A stretch of DNA of 45,743 bases from Virgibacillus halodenitrificans JCM 12304 (GCF_001310895.1 NZ_BAZS01000032.1:1-45743), one strand, 5' to 3'; counted from the first letter of the stretch, positions 26,157 through 35,545 are shown. Program-made: numbers and translations. The notes: a model not told the origin generated them from the sequence alone.

Positions 26157-26330
26157 CTAAATACCAGATGTTGGCGGTTAATGTTGCCTCACTTCCCGAC
26201 GCACTCGACGTGGCTTGAGAGGATAGAATGAATGTCATTTGAAACTGCCCGTTCTCGGATACATACCTAGAGTTATCGGTAGACGGGAACATATCCACTA
26301 TAATCTTATAAAAGGAAGATGCGTCTTAAC
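26157..26330 (-). pseudogene. Possible C-terminal fragment of an unknown protein
   Basis: Between the EEP gene and hsdM an open frame without a convincing start reads SRYVSENGQFQMTFILSSQ and then ATSSASGSEATLTANIWYL before its stop. The alternating polar/hydrophobic pattern suggests a beta-rich, perhaps secreted or phage structural protein. Three stops lie just upstream, so it is at best a remnant. Nothing else is visible in this 340-base gap apart from the hsdM promoter. Confidence 0.25.
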
Positions 26331-26399
26331 TTCAACTTCAGATTATGCTTATAGTTTCATTGACAAATTGGAATTTAATACTGAGCATATCTATAATCG

Positions 26400-27143
26400 C
26401 TAGTAAACAATATCAATCTCCGCAATCATCATCGCATGGTCTGGATATACTGGTTTAATATCCCACACTTCACCAATTCTTATATTACTTTTTTGTGGAT
26501 ACTGCTCATCATCCTCAATAAAATCCCACTTATATTCTGATGTAATTTGCAAATCATCACTTCCTAATACATGGTCAACATCCCCAAAACCATTAATAAC
26601 CTGGGTATTCTTTTCTACGTATACAATACTTGAATTGTCAATTTCTTGTGAATTATACTTTAAGTTTCCTATATTATATTTTGGAAACCAGTGACTCATA
26701 CGATTTTTCTTTATATTGAAGTCCCCCGTACAAATAAAGGACTCTTTTAACTGCGACAAATATTTATTCAATGGTTTAGTTTGTGGAGATGCATTAATAG
26801 GCGATAACATTCTAACTCCAATAATGGAAAACTTCTCATTACAACTATTAGTGTAACTAATATGTAAAAAATTGTAACACGAAACCTCTTCGGTAGCTCT
26901 TATTAATTCTATTCCATTAGGGGCTATCTTCTTACTTATAGCAATAAGTATTTGATTACCAGAGAGAACAATACTCTCACTTATCCAATATTTTTCACTT
27001 AATGCCTTCTTTATTCCAATATCATCAATATATTCAACCAAACAAATTATGTCTGCCTGTTGTTCTAATATTCTATTATATACAAATGGCTTAACGAGAA
27101 TATTATTTGTCATCTTATGTATATTCCATTCTAATAGTTTCAT
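26400..27143 (-). CDS. Endonuclease/exonuclease/phosphatase (EEP)-fold protein
   Basis: A protein of about 247 residues from the ATG at 27143, which has CAGGAGA upstream; a TTG seven codons earlier contains that box and is unlikely. EEP landmarks: LLEWNIHK at the N terminus (metal-binding Asn), IICLVEYID (Glu), FICTGDFNIKK (Asp/Asn) and the C-terminal YPDHAMMIAEI (catalytic Asp-His). It probably hydrolyses phosphodiester bonds in nucleic acid or a phospho-ester. The substrate is unknown, but the position in the restriction island suggests an accessory or defence nuclease. Confidence 0.75.
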   Translation of the reverse strand: MKLLEWNIHKMTNNILVKPFVYNRILEQQADIICLVEYIDDIGIKKALSEKYWISESIVLSGNQILIAISKKIAPNGIELIRATEEVSCYNFLHISYTNSCNEKFSIIGVRMLSPINASPQTKPLNKYLSQLKESFICTGDFNIKKNRMSHWFPKYNIGNLKYNSQEIDNSSIVYVEKNTQVINGFGDVDHVLGSDDLQITSEYKWDFIEDDEQYPQKSNIRIGEVWDIKPVYPDHAMMIAEIDIVY

Positions 27144-27235
27144 ATTTGGTTGTCTCCTGCACAAATCATTATTTGTTTTTTGAATATACCCTAAATAAAA
27201 TGATATCTGTTAGCCTCAAGCAAAACACCGCATCT

Positions 27236-27272
27236 TTTATTATGGTGCCTGTCACTACTCGAGTTATGTCAG
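27236..27272 (+). repeat. GTGCCTGTCA repeat, second copy
   Basis: TATGGTGCCTGTCACTACTC then GAGTTATGTCA, similar to the copy at 17814-17849 and at the same distance (about 126 bp) from the rlmCD stop region. Confidence 0.5.
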
Positions 27273-27319
27273 TTCTTGTCGAAACATATTCATTAGTTAG
27301 CTTTATATTCACCCCTGAT

Positions 27320-27353
27320 AAAAGAGCCTAGCCCCAATATGGACTAGACTTTT
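27320..27353 (-). terminator. Terminator of rlmCD
   Basis: On the minus strand AAAAGTCTAGTCC pairs with GGGCTAGGCTCTTTT (small mismatches), six bases past the rlmCD stop codon. Confidence 0.75.
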
Positions 27354-27358
27354 CACAT

Positions 27359-28735
27359 CTATTTCAACTCCAACCTCACTACACACTCCACATGATTCGT
27401 CTGCGGAAACATATCGACAGGCTGAACTTCTTTCGTTTCATACCCGCCTTCATCCAGGATTTTGAGATCTCTTGCCAATGTAGATGGATTGCATGATACG
27501 TAAACAATTTTCTTTGGCTTCATGTCGATCATTGCCTGCAGAAAATCTACTTCACAGCCTTTTCGTGGGGGATCTACCACAATTACGTCTGGCCGCAATC
27601 CTTGTGCCTTCCACCATGGCATTACTTTTTCTGCTTCTCCTACCACGAATTCTGCATTGGTTATCCCATTCAGTTTCGCATTCATTTTAGCATCACTGAT
27701 TGCTTCTGGAACAACTTCCACACCATATACCTTTTTGGCTTTCTGTGCTAAGAACAAAGAAATCGTTCCAATACCGCAGTATGCATCAATTACAATGTCA
27801 TTAGGTTCAATTTCAGCATATTCCAGGGCTTTATCATAGAGTTTCTTCGTCTGTGGAGGATTGACCTGATAAAACGACTTTGCAGAGATGGCAAAACGGA
27901 TATCTCCGATCGTGTCGTAAATATATTCTTCTCCCCAGATTACTTTCGTTTTTCTTCCTAAAATTACGTTTGTTTGCTTATTATTAATGTTATGCACGAT
28001 GGATTTCACATGTGGATAGGTTTCCGTTAATTCCTTAATTAACTGCTCCTGATGTGGCAGCTTGTCCGTTCTGGTAACGAGTACAATCATCGTATCATTG
28101 GTTGCTCTCCCTGTACGTACCATGATATGCCTTAACACTCCACGGTCTTTCTTTTCGTCATATGACCGGATTCCAAGGCGATCTGCAATACGGCGAACAG
28201 CCTCTACCATCCGATCATTCACTTCATCCTGAATGACACATGTATCCATATCCTCAATAATATGGTGGCTTCGTTTCTGGTAAAAGCCTGTAATTAGCTC
28301 TCCATCGCGTTCACCAACAGGAATGGAAATTTTATTACGATAACGCCACGGGTCCTCCATCCCTATAGTCGAATGCACTGGTACGTGATCCAAATGTGCA
28401 ATCTTCCGCATGACATTCTTTACTTGGTTCTGCTTCATTTCCAGCTGCATGGCATAGCTCATATGCTGTAATTGACAGCCACCACATTTGTAATATACAT
28501 CGCAAGGTGGTTCAACACGCTGTGGACTCGATTTTATCACTTTTAATAGCTTCCCGAATCCGAAATTTTCATTAACTTTTACTACCTTAACTTCTGCTTC
28601 TTCACCAGGAAGACCATGAGGTACAAATAATGGATAACCGCCAATTTTGCCTACACCATTTCCTTCATGTGTAAGGTCTTCAAAGCTTATTGTCACTGTT
28701 TCATTCTTTTTAACCGGTGCTGCTTGTTTTCCCAT
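27359..28735 (-). CDS. rlmCD: 23S rRNA (uracil-5-)-methyltransferase RlmCD
   Basis: A 458-residue RumA/TrmA-family enzyme (B. subtilis RlmCD/YefA has nearly the same length). An N-terminal TRAM domain (about 5-65) is followed by the iron-sulfur cysteines CDVYYKCGGCQ, the AdoMet-binding DAYCGIGTISLFLA, DPPRKGC, and the catalytic-Cys motif YVSCNPSTLARDL. It makes m5U in 23S rRNA. Its 3' end is the apparent insertion point of the neighbouring accessory island: two degraded copies of this end lie at 17.9 and 14.7 kb. Confidence 0.95.
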   Translation of the reverse strand: MGKQAAPVKKNETVTISFEDLTHEGNGVGKIGGYPLFVPHGLPGEEAEVKVVKVNENFGFGKLLKVIKSSPQRVEPPCDVYYKCGGCQLQHMSYAMQLEMKQNQVKNVMRKIAHLDHVPVHSTIGMEDPWRYRNKISIPVGERDGELITGFYQKRSHHIIEDMDTCVIQDEVNDRMVEAVRRIADRLGIRSYDEKKDRGVLRHIMVRTGRATNDTMIVLVTRTDKLPHQEQLIKELTETYPHVKSIVHNINNKQTNVILGRKTKVIWGEEYIYDTIGDIRFAISAKSFYQVNPPQTKKLYDKALEYAEIEPNDIVIDAYCGIGTISLFLAQKAKKVYGVEVVPEAISDAKMNAKLNGITNAEFVVGEAEKVMPWWKAQGLRPDVIVVDPPRKGCEVDFLQAMIDMKPKKIVYVSCNPSTLARDLKILDEGGYETKEVQPVDMFPQTNHVECVVRLELK

Positions 28736-28856
28736 TTATATCTTCCTTTGCGTGCTAGTATGTGATGCTATCTTATCATATTTTGTTTGGTAAAATCATT
28801 TTCATACATTTTTATAAGGGAGGCGGGTTCTGATTTGAAACGAAAAAAAGAACTCC

Positions 28857-29780
28857 CTATGACGGAAGCTCCCTGTCCATTTCTTTTTCCATAAATGCTT
28901 TCGGTACGAAAAATTCGATATGCTCCTGTAAATTAATAAATTCACCTGGAAGCAGTCCGCCGAATTCTCCATCAATATTTAACTGCATCTTTTCATCTGT
29001 GGTTACTTTTATTTTTTTGGCTTTTGCATAAATTACATTTTTATCTTCCAAATGCGCTCCCCTTAATGCCAAAGAAGCAATGCGAATAAATTCTGCAAGA
29101 TTGGTTTTACGTAAAATCAACAAGTCAAAATAGCCATCATGCATATTCGCTTCTGGAGCAAGCTTCTCAAATCCTCCAACTGAATTCGTGTTGGAGACTA
29201 AAAATAGCATAATATCTTCATCAATAATGTTGTCATCATATTCTATCTTGGCGCGGATTGGCTTTAACGAAGGAAGCATCTCCATTCCCTTCATATAATA
29301 AGCCAACTGTCCAAGCATTGTCTTAAGCTTACTTGGTACCTCATAGGTCAATTCTGTCAGCTTACCGCCACCTGCGATATTCATAAAATAGTGATCGTTT
29401 ACTCTTCCTATATCTAAAAACATGGATTGATCTTCTAAAATTACATCAACCGCTTTTTTTATATCACGAGGGATACTTAATGCTCTAGCAAAGTCGTTTG
29501 TTGTGCCGACTGGTATAATACCCAATTTCGGCCTGTTGTCCTGCTCTGCCAAGCCATTAATGACTTCATTAATCGTACCATCTCCACCAGCTGCAACAAC
29601 TAAATCAAAGCCTCTCTCTACAGCTATTCTTGCTGCATGGATGGCATCACCTTCACAAGTAGTTGCGTGTGCAGATGTTTCATATCCTGCGACTTCAAAA
29701 CGCTCTAAAACGGTCGCTAGTTCTTTTTTAAAAGCTTCCCGTCCAGATGTCGGGTTATAAATGATTCGGGCCTTCTTCAT
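28857..29780 (-). CDS. dgkB: Diacylglycerol kinase
   Basis: A 307-residue soluble lipid kinase of the DAGK-catalytic family. The start at 29780 (GGGGAGGG upstream) gives KKARIIYNPTSGRE at the N terminus and the usual length of about 300; a longer frame to 29930 is probably not used. GGDGTINEVINGL (nucleotide binding) and IPVGTTNDFARAL are intact. It phosphorylates diacylglycerol to phosphatidate, recycling DAG from lipoteichoic acid synthesis. It lies between gatB and rlmCD as in B. subtilis (yerQ). Confidence 0.93.
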   Translation of the reverse strand: MKKARIIYNPTSGREAFKKELATVLERFEVAGYETSAHATTCEGDAIHAARIAVERGFDLVVAAGGDGTINEVINGLAEQDNRPKLGIIPVGTTNDFARALSIPRDIKKAVDVILEDQSMFLDIGRVNDHYFMNIAGGGKLTELTYEVPSKLKTMLGQLAYYMKGMEMLPSLKPIRAKIEYDDNIIDEDIMLFLVSNTNSVGGFEKLAPEANMHDGYFDLLILRKTNLAEFIRIASLALRGAHLEDKNVIYAKAKKIKVTTDEKMQLNIDGEFGGLLPGEFINLQEHIEFFVPKAFMEKEMDRELPS

Positions 29781-29894
29781 TGTTTTCCCTCCCCATTCCT
29801 TCAATTTTGCAAGGGCAAATGATATGTTTGTTTGTCCATTGCTTATCATAGCCCTTTTCATTGAATTTGAAAAGGGGTAAGGACTAAAAGAACA

Positions 29895-29922
29895 GTCTGT
29901 TGCCAAAAACAGAACAACAGAC
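29895..29922 (-). terminator. Terminator candidate after gatCAB
   Basis: GTCTGTTG pairs with CAACAGAC around a 12-base loop just past the gatB stop; the T-run on the minus strand is short, so some read-through into dgkB is likely. Confidence 0.5.
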
Positions 29923-29935
29923 CGCCACATTTCTC

Positions 29936-31366
29936 TTACTTCTTATCAAGCTCTTCCACAAGAATCTTATTCACCATTGGAGGGTTTGCCTGTCCTTTGG
30001 TTGCTTTCATTACTTGTCCTACTAAGTACTTTTGTGCTTTATCTTTTCCATTTTTATAATCAATTATGGACTGTTCATTTTCAGCAAGAACTTGAGCAAT
30101 AATTTCTCTTAGTTGACCTTCATCGGAAATCTGTACAAGACCTTTGTCCTTCACGATCTGCTCTGGATCTCCGCCATTTTCTACTAACTCTGCAAATACC
30201 TTTTTAGCAATTTTAGATGAGATTGTACCATCCTCTATTAGCTTAATCATTTTTGCAAGAGCTTTTGGAGTTATAGCAAGGTCATGCAGTTCTTTATAAT
30301 GTTTGTTCATATAAGCAGATACTTCGCCCATTAACCAGTTCGATACTTGCTTCATATCCGCACCATCTTGTAATGCAGCTTCAAAGAAGTCAGCCATTTC
30401 CTTCGAGCTTGTTAGAACTGCCGCGTCATATGCAGGTAACCCCAGCTCTTCAATATAGCGCTTTTTGCGAGCATCAGGAAGCTCAGGGATTTCCTTACGA
30501 ATACGTTCCTTCCAAGCATCATCAATATATAATGGAACCAGATCCGGTTCAGGGAAGTAACGGTAATCGTCTGACCCTTCCTTAATACGCATAAGTATAG
30601 TTTCTTTTGTCTTTTCATCATAACGGCGGGTTTCCTGTAAAATCTCCCCACCAGTCAAAAGAACTTTCTCTTGGCGCTTTTCTTCAAATTCAAGGCCTTT
30701 TTGTACAAAGCTAAAGCTGTTCAAGTTCTTCAATTCTGCTTTTGTACCAAACTCTTCCTGTCCAACTGGGCGTAAAGAGATATTGGCATCACAACGAAGG
30801 GAGCCTTCTTCCATCTTTACATCGGACACGCCTGTATATTGGATAATATTTTTCAATTTTTCAAGATAAGCATAGGCCTCTTCCGGTGAACGCATATCCG
30901 GCTCGGAAACAATTTCAATGAGTGGAGTTCCCTGACGGTTAAAATCCACTAATGAGTAACCATCATTTCCATGAGTCAGCTTCCCTGCATCTTCCTCTAA
31001 GTGAAGACGAGTAATTCCGATTCGCTTCTTTTCCCCATTTACTTCGATTTCAATCCAGCCATTCTCACCAATTGGTTTATCAAACTGAGAAATTTGATAT
31101 GCCTTTGGATTGTCCGGATAAAAATAGTTCTTACGGTCAAATTTAGTATCTGTTGCTATTTCACAATTTAATGCCATAGCAGCCTTCATTGCAAAATTAA
31201 CCGCTTCTTCATTTAGCACCGGTAACGTCCCGGGATATCCTAAATCGATTGGGTTTACATTCGTGTTTGCGTCCGTTCCAAACGCGTTCACACTAGGACT
31301 GAAAATTTTTGAGTTTGTTTTTAATTCCACGTGCACTTCTAATCCGATAATTGTTTCGAAATTCAT
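29936..31366 (-). CDS. gatB: Asp-tRNA(Asn)/Glu-tRNA(Gln) amidotransferase subunit B
   Basis: A 476-residue subunit that binds misacylated tRNA and phosphorylates its Glu or Asp. The N-terminal cradle motif [30 protein letters not shown] and the C-terminal GatB/YqeY domain (about 325-476) are complete. Its first base overlaps the last base of gatA (31366), so translation is coupled. Cytoplasmic GatCAB complex, needed for Gln-tRNA in Bacillaceae. Confidence 0.97.
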   Translation of the reverse strand: MNFETIIGLEVHVELKTNSKIFSPSVNAFGTDANTNVNPIDLGYPGTLPVLNEEAVNFAMKAAMALNCEIATDTKFDRKNYFYPDNPKAYQISQFDKPIGENGWIEIEVNGEKKRIGITRLHLEEDAGKLTHGNDGYSLVDFNRQGTPLIEIVSEPDMRSPEEAYAYLEKLKNIIQYTGVSDVKMEEGSLRCDANISLRPVGQEEFGTKAELKNLNSFSFVQKGLEFEEKRQEKVLLTGGEILQETRRYDEKTKETILMRIKEGSDDYRYFPEPDLVPLYIDDAWKERIRKEIPELPDARKKRYIEELGLPAYDAAVLTSSKEMADFFEAALQDGADMKQVSNWLMGEVSAYMNKHYKELHDLAITPKALAKMIKLIEDGTISSKIAKKVFAELVENGGDPEQIVKDKGLVQISDEGQLREIIAQVLAENEQSIIDYKNGKDKAQKYLVGQVMKATKGQANPPMVNKILVEELDKK

Positions 31367-32832
31367 TAGTTGGCACCTCCTAGTTGAGGTCGTTTTTTAT
31401 GGTGGTCTGTTGCCTGTTCATAGGCGTGTGCTGCACGATAAACCGTACTCTCATCAAAATGCTTTCCGATAATTTGCAATCCGAATGGTAAGCCTTCTTC
31501 AGAGAAACCACATGGTAAAGAAATTCCTGGTACGCCTGCAAGGTTAACCGGAATAGTAAGGATGTCATTCGCATACATGGTTAGCGGATCATCTATTTTC
31601 TCTCCTACCTTAAATGCCGGAGTTGGTGTTGTTGGTCCGATAACTACATCATAGTCTTCGAAAATCTTATCAAAGTCATTTTTGATTAATGTACGAACTT
31701 TTTGTGCTTTTTTATAGTAAGCATCATAGTAGCCCGAGCTTAATGCAAAGGTTCCAAGCATAATACGACGCTTCACTTCTTCACCAAAGCCTTCACTACG
31801 GGATTTTTTGAACATATCAATCATATTATCTGCATTTTCACTGCGCACGCCGTATCTTACCCCATCAAAACGAGCAAGGTTTGCTGATGCCTCAGATGAT
31901 GAAAGCAGATAGTAGGTTGCTACCGCATATTTAGAATGTGGTAAGGAAACCTCTTCCCATGTGGCACCAAGTGATTCATATACTTTCAATGCTTGAAGTA
32001 CAGATTCCTTCACCTCAGGCGCAACACCTTCAGCAAGATATTCCTTTGGTACTGCGATCTTTAATCCTTTGACATCTCCTGTTAGTGCTTCTGTATACTT
32101 TGGTACATCTACATTGGCACTAGTAGAATCCATCGGGTCGATTCCAGCGATTACTTCTAGCACGCGGGCATTATCTTCCACATTACGGGTGATCGGTCCA
32201 ATTTGATCCAAGGAGGATGCAAATGCTACAAGACCAAAACGAGATACACGGCCATATGTCGGCTTCAAGCCAACCACACCACAGAATGCTGCAGGCTGAC
32301 GAATCGATCCACCAGTATCAGAACCTAGGGAGAATAACACTTCTCCTGCCGCTACAGAAGCTGCAGAGCCACCACTGGACCCCCCTGGAACATAATCGGT
32401 ATTCCATGGATTACGTGTTGGTGTATAGCTTGAATTTTCATTAGATGAACCCATAGCAAACTCATCCATGTTCAATTTCCCAATTGTAACTGCTTGTTGG
32501 CTTGCCAGCTTATCAACAACCGTTGCATTATATAATGGATCATCAAAGTTATCTAAGAATTGGCTGGCACAGGTTGTGCGCAACGCTTTCGTTACAATAT
32601 TATCCTTAATCCCTGCCGGCATACCGAAAAGACTTGCAGTTTGATCAGCTGCAGCATCTAATTTCTTTGCTTCTTCTCTAGCACTTTCTTCATTTAATGT
32701 TAAGAAAGCATGAACCTGTCCATCCACTTCTTTAATACGTTTATAAGAAGTGTCTACGAGGTCCTCGACCGTAACTTCTTTATTATGTATTTTTTCTTCC
32801 AATTCTTTTATCGTGTAATCAAATAATGACAT
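31366..32832 (-). CDS. gatA: Asp-tRNA(Asn)/Glu-tRNA(Gln) amidotransferase subunit A
   Basis: A 488-residue amidase-signature enzyme. The catalytic triad elements are visible: GIKDNI (Lys), the Ser-rich [15 protein letters not shown] and [16 protein letters not shown] (cis-Ser and nucleophile Ser). It releases ammonia from glutamine for transamidation by GatB. It lies 13 bp after gatC and overlaps gatB by one base. Confidence 0.97.
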   Translation of the reverse strand: MSLFDYTIKELEEKIHNKEVTVEDLVDTSYKRIKEVDGQVHAFLTLNEESAREEAKKLDAAADQTASLFGMPAGIKDNIVTKALRTTCASQFLDNFDDPLYNATVVDKLASQQAVTIGKLNMDEFAMGSSNENSSYTPTRNPWNTDYVPGGSSGGSAASVAAGEVLFSLGSDTGGSIRQPAAFCGVVGLKPTYGRVSRFGLVAFASSLDQIGPITRNVEDNARVLEVIAGIDPMDSTSANVDVPKYTEALTGDVKGLKIAVPKEYLAEGVAPEVKESVLQALKVYESLGATWEEVSLPHSKYAVATYYLLSSSEASANLARFDGVRYGVRSENADNMIDMFKKSRSEGFGEEVKRRIMLGTFALSSGYYDAYYKKAQKVRTLIKNDFDKIFEDYDVVIGPTTPTPAFKVGEKIDDPLTMYANDILTIPVNLAGVPGISLPCGFSEEGLPFGLQIIGKHFDESTVYRAAHAYEQATDHHKKRPQLGGAN

Positions 32833-32845
32833 CTATTTTCCCTCC

Positions 32846-33136
32846 CTATTCTAAAATGGATGGCACGCGATAATGTCCATCTTTTTTATCAGGAGCATTT
32901 TTCAGTGCTTCCTCTTGTGTAATCCATTCCTTCGGCTCATCCTTGCGTAATACGTTCTTTAAATCTAATACGTGTGTAGTTGGTTCTACACCTTCTGTAT
33001 CCAATTCATTTAATTGCTCCGCAAAGGAAATAATGGAATTCAATTGTCCCTGAAACATTTCTGCTTCTTCTTCTGTAATTGCAAGTCTTGCCAAATTCGC
33101 AACATGTTTAACCTGTTCTTTGGTGATATCAGCCAT
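32846..33136 (-). CDS. gatC: Asp-tRNA(Asn)/Glu-tRNA(Gln) amidotransferase subunit C
   Basis: A 96-residue scaffold protein that wraps GatA and GatB together. The family pattern [16 protein letters not shown] near the start, [14 protein letters not shown] in the middle and [12 protein letters not shown] at the end is complete. First gene of the gatCAB operon, with GGAGGGTAA upstream of the ATG. Confidence 0.95.
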   Translation of the reverse strand: MADITKEQVKHVANLARLAITEEEAEMFQGQLNSIISFAEQLNELDTEGVEPTTHVLDLKNVLRKDEPKEWITQEEALKNAPDKKDGHYRVPSILE

Positions 33137-33271
33137 TTATTACCCTCCAGTCTTTATCTATCTTGGTTTATTTTAGTTATTAATGTCTAATTATACTATT
33201 ATAACACTATAGATGATAGCAGAATTGACTGCTATTAAGCAAATAAGACAGAGATGAAAGATCACTCCAAC

Positions 33272-33492
33272 AAAAGCGCAAGCGCCTTGCAAGTAAGGAA
33301 GACAGGCTAAAACCGCCCCGTCCTGGGACTGCGATTACTCGTCCCATCGAAGACCGTTTGGTGCAACGCCTGTCTGACCTACCTCCTGCAGGCCCCCGAC
33401 AAGCTTAAGCAAGAAATCCTAATGGAGGTCTTTGCCATGTAGAGTTATTGCTTAAGACCTCGAGGGGGTAGGCGCTGGAGCTGGACGCAACC
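33272..33492. repeat. Interspersed intergenic repeat of about 220 bp
   Basis: A GC-rich block bounded by AAAGCGCAAGCGCC on the left and GGCGCTGGAGCTGGAC on the right, ends which are partly inverted copies of each other (GGCGCTTGCGC versus GGCGCTGGAGC). Inside are CCCCCGACAAGCTTAAG and a long partly complementary fold. Blocks with these ends occur widely between genes in Bacillaceae. It fills most of the 450-base gap between gatC and the proline symporter; there is no gene in it. Confidence 0.6.
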
Positions 33493-33543
33493 GTTCATGC
33501 AAAAGAACTTAATAGAATCAAAAATTTTATTCTTTAACTTCTA

Positions 33544-33580
33544 AAAAAATGGCCCACTTCCTGAAGAAGTAGACCATTTC
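33544..33580 (-). terminator. Terminator of the proline symporter gene
   Basis: AAATGG-C-CCACTTC and GAAGTAGACCATTT form an imperfect stem with A and T runs, seven bases past the putP stop. Confidence 0.7.
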
Positions 33581-33586
33581 TTATGC

Positions 33587-35107
33587 TTATTCTTTTAATT
33601 TTGTCAACGTTTCGGTAAACTCTGCTTCTATTTCCGGTGCTGGCTTACCAAACATACTGATGAGGATAGTAACAAGAAGGTTCAACAGGAACCCTGGAAC
33701 AATTTCATATAAATCAAAAATTCCACCTGATAAGAATTCACCCCATATAATCACCGTACCAGCACCAACAATAATCCCTGCCAGCGCTCCATTACGAGTG
33801 ATTCCTCTCCAAAATAAGGATAAGAGAATGATTGGCCCAAACGCCGCCCCAAAGCCTGCCCAAGCGTAACTGACGAGCTCAAGCACAGAGCTTTCCGGGT
33901 TCATTGCAATAATTGCGGCAATCAATGCAATACCTAACGTAGCGATTCGTCCAACCCATACTAATTCTTTTCCAGAAGCCTTCTTGCGGAAAATAGCCTT
34001 ATAGAAATCCTCTGCAACCGCAGATGAGGATACTAGTAATTGAGAGTCAATCGTACTCATAATGGCTGATAAAATAGCTGCAAGCAATATTCCTGCAATT
34101 ACCGGATGAAATAGAATTTGCGAAAAAGCGATAAAGATTTTCTCCGGATCTGCCAGCATTTGCAGGCCACCCTCGTTTACTACATCAATTCCAAACTTTC
34201 CAAGAATGGGCACTTCCTGGGTACTAATAAAGGCAAGCCCGATAAAGCCTGTAAAGATAGCCCCATATAGCCCTAAAATCATCCAAGCAGTACCAATGAA
34301 TTTTGCTTTTGGCACATCTTTAGCCGATCTTAATGCCATAAAACGCACAATAATATGTGGTTGGCCAAAATAGCCCAGTCCCCACGCCAAGGAGGAAATA
34401 ATCGCCAAGATTCCTACTCCTTTGACCATATTCAAATGACTTGGTTCTATTTCACCAACAGCCTGTACTGCCGCTGACCAGCCTCCCATTTCATTTAAGG
34501 CTACAATTGGTACAGCAATCAATGCTAAGAACATTAGTATTCCTTGAATAAAATCGGTCCAGGCTACTGCCAAAAATCCTCCTAACAATGTATAGGAAAC
34601 TACCACGATGGTTCCAATCCAAAGCGCAGATTGATAGGATAATCCAAACGAAGCTTCAAACAGTTTTGCTCCGGCAACCATTCCCGATGAAGTATAAAAA
34701 GTGAAGAACAGTAAAATTACTAAAGCAGAAATGACACGTAGAATATGCGATTTGTCTTTAAAGCGGTTCTCCAGAAAATCTGGAATGGTAATTGCATTAT
34801 TTGATACTTCAGTATAAATGCGTAATCGTTTGGCGACGAACTGCCAATTTAAATATGCACCTGTAGCAAGTCCGATTGCCATCCAGGCTTCCGACATTCC
34901 TGAAGCATAAATTGCACCTGGCAGACCAAGCAATAGCCACCCGCTCATGTCAGACGCGCCTGCACTCAGTGCCGCTACCCCAGGGCCCAGATTTCGCCCA
35001 CCAAGCACGTAGTCAGATAAATTATTTGTCATGCGGTACATGATGACACCAATGACAAGCATTCCAATTAAATAAACAATAAAAGTAATCAAGGTTGTGA
35101 GACCCAC
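33587..35107 (-). CDS. putP: Sodium/proline symporter (PutP/OpuE)
   Basis: A 506-residue sodium:solute symporter with about 13 membrane helices. The Na+/proline family pattern is clear: DYVLGGRNLGPGVAALSAGA, SDMSGWLLLGLPG, and later AAILSAIMSTIDSQLLVSSS. Its position beside gatCAB matches B. subtilis opuE, the osmoprotective proline importer. The start is a GTG at 35107 with GGAGAGGAG upstream, three bases after the stop of a 34-codon membrane-peptide gene, so the two are co-translated. Proline imported here could feed the P5C dehydrogenase encoded at 37264-38811. Confidence 0.93.
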   Translation of the reverse strand: MGLTTLITFIVYLIGMLVIGVIMYRMTNNLSDYVLGGRNLGPGVAALSAGASDMSGWLLLGLPGAIYASGMSEAWMAIGLATGAYLNWQFVAKRLRIYTEVSNNAITIPDFLENRFKDKSHILRVISALVILLFFTFYTSSGMVAGAKLFEASFGLSYQSALWIGTIVVVSYTLLGGFLAVAWTDFIQGILMFLALIAVPIVALNEMGGWSAAVQAVGEIEPSHLNMVKGVGILAIISSLAWGLGYFGQPHIIVRFMALRSAKDVPKAKFIGTAWMILGLYGAIFTGFIGLAFISTQEVPILGKFGIDVVNEGGLQMLADPEKIFIAFSQILFHPVIAGILLAAILSAIMSTIDSQLLVSSSAVAEDFYKAIFRKKASGKELVWVGRIATLGIALIAAIIAMNPESSVLELVSYAWAGFGAAFGPIILLSLFWRGITRNGALAGIIVGAGTVIIWGEFLSGGIFDLYEIVPGFLLNLLVTILISMFGKPAPEIEAEFTETLTKLKE

Positions 35108-35110
35108 GCT

Positions 35111-35215
35111 TTATTTTCTCCTCTCCGTAAATAGTGTAATGATAGATAATAAAAGTACGATTGGCATTGGTACGAATAGCCAAAACCATGTTGCTCCTCT
35201 AATTGCGTATTCCAA
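35111..35215 (-). CDS. 34-residue membrane peptide upstream of putP (symporter small accessory protein type)
   Basis: A TTG-started frame reading MEYAIRGATWFWLFVPMPIV and then LLLSIITLFTERRK. AAAGGAG lies seven bases before the TTG, an ideal spacing, and the stop is three bases before the putP GTG. It has one hydrophobic helix (about residues 9-29) and a positively charged end, consistent with a single-span protein with its C terminus in the cytoplasm. Tiny one-helix proteins of this kind are known immediately upstream of several sodium:solute symporters. Function is inferred from position only. Confidence 0.7.
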   Translation of the reverse strand: MEYAIRGATWFWLFVPMPIVLLLSIITLFTERRK

Positions 35216-35334
35216 TTTGCTTCTCCTTTCGCTGTTTTTCTCTGTTTATCTGCTTAATAGCACAAAGACTATGGTTTCACATCCAGAAAAATATTTCAAC
35301 CGAAGTAAGAACAGAGACGCAAATTTCCAGGTGT

Positions 35335-35340
35335 ATTATA
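35335..35340 (-). promoter_or_regulatory. Possible -10 element for the putP transcription unit
   Basis: A perfect TATAAT on the minus strand 120 bases before the small membrane-peptide gene; no clear -35. The interval 35216-35600 otherwise holds only this and the terminator at 35505-35545. Confidence 0.3.
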
Positions 35341-35504
35341 GTGGAAGCAACTTGGCTGAGATTCGAAATAAACGATTTAACTATCATATAACGTCTTAAG
35401 AGAAAAATGGATAAACGTACGTATTAAATTGTAGCGTATAATCTCGTTACCTCGTAAATACTCTGAATTTATGAGCCTAAAAATTTTTTATATTTTTTTC
35501 TGAA

Positions 35505-35545
35505 AAACAAAAAAATCCTGAAATAGGTTCCACGCTATTTCAGGC
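35505..35545 (-). terminator. Terminator of the regulator/peptide operon
   Basis: CCTGAAATAG pairs perfectly with CTATTTCAGG around an eight-base loop; on the minus strand it is followed by a T-rich run. It closes the unit made of the HTH-TPR gene and the signal-peptide gene. Confidence 0.8.

Noticed and set aside
14522-27358. Active integrative element or prophage
   Set aside because: No integrase, recombinase, transposase, replication or structural genes are visible in the island, only cargo and relic ends.
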